A stretch of 64,000 bases of DNA from Zygnema cylindricum. Its lineage: Eukaryota; Streptophyta; Zygnematophyceae; Zygnematales; Zygnemataceae. Each line of letters starts with the position of its first letter. The stretch's first letter is position 1. Shown piece after piece: positions 58,601 to 64,000 of this stretch. The position numbers were made by a program, and so were the translations under genes. The notes beneath the pieces are model-generated. The model had not been told where the DNA came from and made no database searches. It saw only the letters and a program-made list of their open reading frames with translations. The stretch lies in assembly GCA_037447655.1 (NCBI GenBank), contig JBBHKE010002185.1, positions 124,001 through 188,000 of the forward strand, in the 5' to 3' direction.

Positions 58601-61572
58601 CAGTCAATGACAAGTAGAAAAAAATTCAGGTAAGATCGAATGGGCTTCACTCTTTATACTCGGTCGATTAAGGTACATTTCATTCTTTTTTCAGATACAA
58701 TGCCCATCGCTAGTAGTGGGAAGGAATGAGGAATTAGAATGTATAATGCTTATTTAGTGTAGGGAGACGTGGCGACATGAAGTCCACTCCCTTAAATAGT
58801 GTTATTATCAAAAAATAACACTAACTGTTCCTTCATCTGATGATACGGCGGAGGCAAGGAATTATTGTCCAATTTGAAATGGCATGTGCTCATAATACGC
58901 TCCCGCATTCACCATGCAATAGTTTACTTGTCTGTGTGAATTGTAAACACCGAGTCTAGTTGTGGTCGTTGTTGCTTGGACTCATAGACTTCCTAAGCAT
59001 TGGTTCACAAAAAGTCATTGGCTGAAACTTTCAGCTTCATGCATCTAGATCTCACATGCCCAGGTTTATGTACATAGGCGTCCCATCCTTTATTTTTATT
59101 TTTTAACTTTGCGGCCTGCAGTTTGTCTTATCCTTGCTGTGTCGCAACACAACAATTTATTTAATTATGTCATGTCCTTAACAAATAAAGAAGGAAAGGA
59201 GTCCAAATTTATATTTTGAGTACCTTATGTACATCATCAGTTGGGAAATTGATGCCTTTTTATGTCTCATCATTACTGTGAGGAGCTTATCTGTGGTTCG
59301 AATGCTTTTTGGCATCAGTGTGGTGGCTCTCAAAATTCAAGTGTCATAAACAAAATCTTTCTCTTTAATCACGGCTGAAATGCTGTACTTTTAGCTTCTG
59401 TGCATAATGGTTGAACCTGAGAAGCCTTTTGGGGCGACGTCCTCCTCTTTCATGCTCGTTGGAGACTTGGATTATATTGCTGTCTTTTTAAATCTTTCAT
59501 TTTTTCCAGAGACAATAGTTGGACACACTTTTTCATTTGGTTTTCCAGTACACGGCACCTCTTGTTGTATGTACTTGTTATAAACCTGTGTAGCATTGTC
59601 AGCGTCATATGTGTATAACATAAAGATGAATTGTATAAATGAATACAAATCATGCGGAATTCATTTTTGAATGTGTTCAATTGGTTGAATCAAACCATGG
59701 CAAACTCTAGATAACTATCTTCTAGTTGCATATGGAAACGAGAAGATGAAAGATTTAATTAAAAGTCAGATAATAACTTGTATTGTATAGTTTTTTCTTT
59801 GTATTTTCAGGTTCGAGCGGAGATGCAGGCTGCAAATTTGCGCGCTAATGAGGCTTCTCTCAAACTGGCCGAAGGAGCAAAACGAGAAGGGAAGGCATTG
59901 AAAAAGGCTCTCGCATGGGAGAGACAGAAGCTTAAACTACAGGTAAGCAACGTTCACCCTCTCTGATACTCTCTACACTCTACACTTCCTCCATATTATA
60001 AAAATACAGTTATATATCTTATTCTAATTCATCCCAGTCTATCATAAAGTAGATTATTTGCTAGCCGGAAGTGTCTCTCTTGGTACAGAATACAGGCTAT
60101 TATCTGGCTGGACTCTCTTCCAGGCATTCGCCTGATTGGATGGTAGTGTTAAAATGGGCGAATGCAATTATGTGCACACCTGAGCTAGAGTTTTTTGCAA
60201 GAGAAAGAGTGGTCGGGGAAGGGAGCATAACAGGGCACCTGACTGCAGAGTGTTTTAGATGTAAGGGAAAGGCTGGTAGAGTTATCACACTCTCAAAATT
60301 TTACCTTCGTTTTGAAGTTACATCGAACGATTCATACATTTCTTTTGAGTAATCGTACGTCCAGTTGGTTACTCATAAAACTGTACTATTCACCCTCGAC
60401 ATGAGGGTAAATACTAGTGTTGTGTATCGGCAAGGTTTTGCTGATAATCGATATGTACCTTTTTTTGGCTTGCCGATAATTGATATATTGGCACGATATA
60501 TCGAAACCGGTGTTATCGCCGATAAAAACCGATAATATCGGTTTTTTATCGCGATAACACCGCTGCCAATAACTATCGGCGATAATTGTACGGTTCTTTT
60601 CGTACAATTGTACGATTTATTCCGTCGTACTGAACCCCCGTTATTCCGTTACACGGTATACAGAACAGGTTGTTACACGTGCATGTCACGCTATATACAG
60701 TGAAAATATAATACTGTATATTATAAAGTACTATTATATAGCGTACTATATTTTCTTCATTATCGCCGATAAGGAATTTGTTGGTCTCGGAGCGATATCG
60801 GGACCCCTGACTGTTCGATAACCGATAACTGTCGGTATCGGTGTTATCGCGATAAATTTCGTGCCAATACACAACACTAGTAAATACCTCTTGTGTAATT
60901 TACCCTTTATAGATCAGATGCAATAAGTGTCTAACCTTCAAAAAAAAAAATTGTTCGTCTGGTCAGGAGGAATGTGCAGAAGAGAGACGCAAGTGCCAGG
61001 TGTCACTCCAACAGAACGCTTTGGCCAAAGAACGGCAGTTACAAGCCGAAGTCCGTTGGCGTCAGGAAGACAAAGCGAAAGAGGAAGCTCTGGCGAAATT
61101 CGAGGCAGAAAAACGAGCGAGAGAGCAACTGGAGGCTTCTGCGAAAAGGAGAGAAGATGCTCTCCGAAGGAAGGCGGACGCTGACAGCCGTCGATATCGG
61201 GAGGACATTGAGCGGTTGGAAAGAGAGATCGGACAGTTACGAGTCGCCGTGGGAGCGACATTATGGGGCCGGGAGGCTTCGAGTACGGCTCCTCCGGTTC
61301 ACAAAGTGGATTCCGAAGATGTCCTCGGACTCGGAGACGTGACGAAAAACCGACTTCGAGCTCTGGCGGAGCCTCAGGATGGAGGGAGTGTCCGTCGAGA
61401 GAGAGAGTGTGTTATGTGTATGAGTGAGGAGGGTTCGGTGGTGTTTTTGCCGTGTGCCCATCAGGTCGTTTGTAGAGCCTGTAGTGACCTCCATGAACAG
61501 AGAGGGATGCGAGACTGTCCCTCGTGCCGTACTCCAATTCAGCAACGTATTCGCGTTTTTGGAGCTTCCTAA
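52264..61572 (+). CDS. RING-type E3 ubiquitin ligase, MIP1/RF298-like, 4 exons
   Basis: Join 52264-55614, 58380-58565, 59811-59942, 60967-61572: 1,424 residues, all introns phase 0 with GT-AG ends. Start chosen for its context (AGCCATGGCG) and the family-like N-terminus, with basic RNKRKYRS near residue 46. Residues about 269-344 are the conserved helical block (WDES...KIVALGYDVKEAKEAVLKYG..SNIVNNAL) and WSLLMCDLDVSKACHLE follows at 390. Residues about 1050-1340 are coiled coil (EWAQQK-VMQAARRL across the exon 1/2 join). C3HC4 RING: C1371, C1374, C1386, H1388, C1392, C1395, C1407, C1410. The family's usual size is about 700-900; the excess is low-complexity Ser, Gly, Thr and a His-Asn tract (600-690). 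It likely transfers ubiquitin to unknown targets. No symbol assigned since orthology within the family is open. Confidence 0.88.
54061..54333 (+). repeat. CATAAC hexanucleotide tract encoding His-Asn repeat
   Basis: About 45 copies of CATAAC with a few CAGAAC, CATAGC and CACAAC variants, in frame inside exon 1. It yields alternating His-Asn with occasional Gln or Ser. All six frames are open across it, which creates spurious frames on both strands. Confidence 0.95.
55615..58379 (+). other. RING gene intron 1
   Basis: 2.77 kb, GTAAGC...TTACAG. Contains a small inverted-repeat element at 57519-57655. No other gene recognised inside. Confidence 0.85.
57519..57655. mobile_element. small inverted-repeat element in intron 1
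   Basis: ATTATACGCACGCGATTATTGG on the left pairs imperfectly with CCAATAATTGTGTACGTATAAT on the right, and inner blocks (GCAATCGCAGTAAT / ATTACTGCGATT) also pair. About 137 bp, MITE-like; target duplication not clear. Confidence 0.6.
58380..58565 (+). CDS. RING gene exon 2
   Basis: 62 codons, VMQAARRLLKDSAELKALRA through RRLESENAE; acceptor TTACAG, donor GAG|GTATGT. Coiled-coil heptads continue from exon 1 in the same frame. Confidence 0.88.
58566..59810 (+). other. RING gene intron 2
   Basis: 1.25 kb, GTATGT...TTTCAG. A stretch near 58740-58830 (TTTAGTGTAGGGAGACGTGG, CCCTTAAATAGTGTTATT) resembles the inside of the CACCGC-family MITEs at 49.6 kb and is probably a remnant of one. Confidence 0.8.
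59811..59942 (+). CDS. RING gene exon 3
   Basis: 44 codons, VRAEMQAANLRANEASLKLA to ALAWERQKLKLQ; acceptor TTTCAG, donor CAG|GTAAGC. Coiled-coil. Confidence 0.88.
59943..60966 (+). other. RING gene intron 3
   Basis: 1.02 kb, GTAAGC...GGTCAG; almost half of it is the hAT-type element at 60415-60879. Confidence 0.85.
60415..60879. mobile_element. hAT-type MITE in intron 3
   Basis: Terminal inverted repeats TAGTGTTGTGTATCGGCA and TGCCAATACACAACACTA (one mismatch) flanked by perfect 8 bp duplications GTAAATAC (60407-60414 and 60880-60887). 465 bp, rich in self-pairing CGATAA/TTATCG units. TAGTGTTG ends plus 8 bp duplication are diagnostic of hAT. Confidence 0.9.
60967..61572 (+). CDS. RING gene exon 4 with RING finger
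   Basis: 201 codons plus TAA, starting EECAEERRKCQVSLQQNALA after GGTCAG. Coiled coil to about residue 1285, a linker, then the C-terminal RING (CVMC...CAHQVVCRAC...CPSC) and a short tail RTPIQQRIRVFGAS. The RING at the extreme C-terminus is typical of the family. Confidence 0.9.
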   Translation, partial: EECAEERRKCQVSLQQNALAKERQLQAEVRWRQEDKAKEEALAKFEAEKRAREQLEASAKRREDALRRKADADSRRYREDIERLEREIGQLRVAVGATLWGREASSTAPPVHKVDSEDVLGLGDVTKNRLRALAEPQDGGSVRRERECVMCMSEEGSVVFLPCAHQVVCRACSDLHEQRGMRDCPSCRTPIQQRIRVFGAS

Positions 61573-62050
61573 AGTATTTGGTATTGTTTTTCTTTTTTGT
61601 TTTTGTTTTTGGAATTGGTTTCATTTCGAGGACGGTTGTTGTTGGCTGATGGTTTTCAGTATTGTTGTGTCTCTAGTGCGTTTATTCCTAAGGGTTTAAT
61701 CAACATTAGGACGGGGGAAAAGAAACTGGGGGAGAGAGAGAGAGAAAGAGAGAGTGGTGGTTCATTGTTTTTTAGACTGTTTATGTTTCCTTTTCCGGAG
61801 TGTTTTTTTTTATGTAGGAGGTAGGAGCAAAATTTTGGTCGCCCTGACTCGACTCTTCCTAAATGAGTGTTTAATGAAAAGGACACGCTTGTGACAATAC
61901 ACTTGTGTGTTCGCATGTTTCCTATCCGTTCTTGTTGTATGTTTTGCTTATTACGGTGCATAGAGTTTTGGACAGAGACAAACCCTGAAAGTTAAAGTGG
62001 ATCACGCACATTAATGGACAAGTCTAATAAAAGCAGTGCAACTCAGTCTT
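61573..62050 (+). other. 3' UTR with poly(A) signal
   Basis: AATAAA at 62026-62031 is the first good polyadenylation signal after the stop. A GA-rich microsatellite lies at about 61731-61756. Confidence 0.5.
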
Positions 62051-62645
62051 CTGAAGTCCTTATTGTATGGGTTTCTGAACATCATACAGAATGGACGCCA
62101 GTTAATTGATGGCTTTCTCCTCCATTTGTTTCTACTATAGTGAAGTTCTTCAGATTTCTATGTCTGACCTAATGATGCATTATGGTGCGACATGTTGTTC
62201 TCTACGGTAGATTGGTGCAAAGGGCTTGTAGACTTTTCATGGTCTATTATTGCGTGTAGATGTAATTGTAAAAATGAGTGGATGGCTGATATTTCCGTTC
62301 GACTTTATTTAGGATTTTGCAGACTGGGAGCAATCGTGGCCACCATTTCATTTCTCTCTGGACCTTCGTCCATATGTATGTTTGTTATAAATGATACAGA
62401 ATTCTGTACACAAGCTTTGTGAAGTGCTGTTATTACTGTCACAACCATCTTCATCTGCTTGTATCATATGCATGTCGTAGAAGACGGCATGACAAACATC
62501 CGAGTTATTGAACCGGAAGCAAGTGGTAACAGATTGAATGGGGACTGGCCATTATCACTGGTCTGGTTGTGATGATACCTAAATCACCATGACATCATCA
62601 TCATCATCATGTTAGATTGACAATATCCAATTGTAACTTTATTTA
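62051..62645. other. intergenic, no gene seen
   Basis: No recognisable frame; a short CAT repeat lies at about 62590-62612. Confidence 0.5.
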
Positions 62646-64000
62646 AGGGCCGACTTTATTAAAAAGCGCGATGGTAAACCATCTGAGTCCATAGGAACAA
62701 AAGGAAGTAGCATTGTTAAAACTGAAAAACCACATGACTACGGAATAAACAAAGAGGAAAATCAAGGCAAAACCGACGAAAATATGAAAGAATGGCGGGG
62801 AAATCAAAAACACCCTAAAAAGCAAAACCCCGCAAACAAAACATCAAAGGAAAAAACTAACACCAACAGAACTAAAAATCTACAGAAAGCAACAATGTAA
62901 GTCCCCGAATAACAGAGGAGCACGAGGAGGAAGTTCCAGAAAATGCCGTCGATCCATAACAGAAATAGACAATCGAAGTAATATAGAAGCCAGCACCCGT
63001 TGTAGAGCCACGGAAAAACGTTGACGAAAAAAGGAAGTAAGGACTGAAACAGAAGGGCTCCCAGGTCCCCGCCTCTCGAACGAGCGCCGACCACAAGTAC
63101 GGAAAAACTCGTCCAAAGCCACACCCACACAACCAAATATCTCGACCGCCATCGGAATGAAGCCATCCATAGCGTCGCGACAAGCATAATCACGCTCCTT
63201 CCTTTTAGCCGCGTCACGGGCGGCCACTCCCACATGCCGGGCCGCTTCGGTGACGACTGTAGTTGAGGTAGGGTTTGCCAAAACAATATCACCAAATGTA
63301 CGACGCGCACCATCAAGTAATACAAGGTCAATCCGACGCGAAGGAATAATATGAGAGACCTCCCGAAGAACAGAAAGTCCCCCCTCAGAAGCGATAGTAG
63401 CAATGGTGTCTCGAATCGTGTCATGCGCCCGAATCAACTCGCCCCCGTGGGAGCAACGAAGCAAATGGACCCCGTCGGGCTGCAGAACATGGCCATAGGA
63501 GCAAATGAGTGAGCCAAGCAAAGGTGGGCGAGGGAGGCCAAGGCGGAACCTAAGGGCCGTCGTGAACTGAGCCGGGGTGAAACGAAGAGTAGATAAAATA
63601 GGGACAGCCAATAGCCAAGCTCCAGAGCCAAACCACCACAAGACAGAAAGCGTGCACGTGAAGAATTGGAAGGAAGCGCCTCGAGAACCTCAGATTTAAT
63701 AGTGGCGACAACCTGATCAGAAATGGATTTCTAAACACGCGTAACTAATGTCGTAACACAAGTGGAAAAAATCGGCATGTCCTCGATAGCAGCCGGATTA
63801 AGAGAACGTGATGCATCGAAAAGGGACCGTTGGAAGGCGAGCTCACCATGTGAAACACGGGGAACCACGGCCGCAAGAATAGAAGTGTCCCCAGCCAGAA
63901 AACGAGAGACAATAGTGGAAGCAATAAGGCACCAACTTCCCAAATAGGCGGTTGGAGCAACACGCGCTGTCGAGAGTAAACCCAAACCGCCAGCCGAGAC
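62646..64000 (-). mobile_element. non-LTR-type retroelement with endonuclease domain (copy 2), 5' part outside window
   Basis: Read on minus from the window edge: the thumb/connector region (VAPTAYLGSWCLIASTIVSR, matching 40525 onward of copy 1), CCHC knuckle, nuclease, C-terminal tail, and a 3' UTR ending CTCAGATGGTTTACCATCGC, then AATAAAGTC near 62646, shared with copy 1. The RT itself would lie beyond 64000. Confidence 0.75.
62880..63985 (-). pseudogene. C-terminal part of non-LTR ORF, copy 2
   Basis: 63985-63731 ends at a stop; 63641-62880 is an open 253-codon frame, better preserved than copy 1. It contains the knuckle GVHLLRCSHGGELIRAHD, then RRIDLVLLDGARRTFGDIVL, where Asp and Asp are 12 residues apart as in PD-(D/E)XK nucleases, followed by AAKRKERDYA with a Lys-x(3-4)-Tyr. 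This order (CCHC, then D-x12-D, then K..Y) matches the restriction-like endonuclease of R2-type elements. Family recognition is by motif only. Confidence 0.7.

Noticed and set aside
60071-60352. Alternative exon or separate gene in intron 3
   Set aside because: The frame is not flanked by fitting splice sites and shows no homology to the family; exons 3 and 4 join cleanly without it.
62804-63424. 206-codon minus-strand frame
   Set aside because: Shadow of the nuclease frame 62880-63641 in another register; hydrophobic residues come from the T-rich strand.

Overview
The window looks like a piece of a repeat-rich plant nuclear genome. It holds a single intact-looking host gene, a plant-type RING E3 ligase of the MIP1/RF298 family with three 1.0-2.8 kb introns. 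Almost everything else is mobile DNA: Ty1/copia retrotransposons with Asp-Ser/Thr-Gly protease, GGEY integrase and YVDD reverse transcriptase, a second reverse-transcriptase family with a different layout, and many small inverted-repeat elements. The gene family is specific to land plants and relatives. The long Ser/Gly/His-Asn tracts and the unusual retroelement make a seed-free lineage plausible, but nothing here fixes the species.

Layout. 1-8343: two decayed copia elements (E1, E2) on +, E1 apparently inserted in E2. 8344-11155: no recognisable gene. 11156-23845: a nest of further copia remnants (E3, E4, two head-to-head LTR fragments, E5), all broken by stops, frameshifts and deletions. 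23846-28670: non-coding DNA with inverted-repeat elements. 28671-36814: a near-perfect 2,590 bp inverted duplication around a 2,964 bp spacer. 37266-48310: a decayed non-LTR-type retroelement (5' monomer repeats, N-terminal CCHC finger, reverse transcriptase, C-terminal CCHC knuckle and PD-(D/E)XK-like endonuclease), interrupted by a nearly complete copia element (E6, - strand, 41408-47845) with 5 bp target duplications TCTTT. 48311-51913: a chain of small inverted-repeat elements. 52264-61572: the RING gene, whose exons join to 1,424 residues; its introns host at least three small transposons. 62646-64000: a second copy of the non-LTR family (- strand), running off the window.

The genes do not form a pathway. 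The copia units supply gag, protease, integrase, RT and RNase H for one another's family. The small elements have no enzymes and would depend on transposases encoded elsewhere. The most interesting signals are the R2-like domain order of the non-LTR family, a compensating hairpin and an antisense tRNA-like block kept in diverged copia LTRs, the long palindrome, and a 91-residue His-Asn tract inside the E3 ligase. Element boundaries come from reading the sequence by eye. Those with matching target duplications (E6, the intron 3 element, the 50.6 kb element) are firm; most others are approximate.
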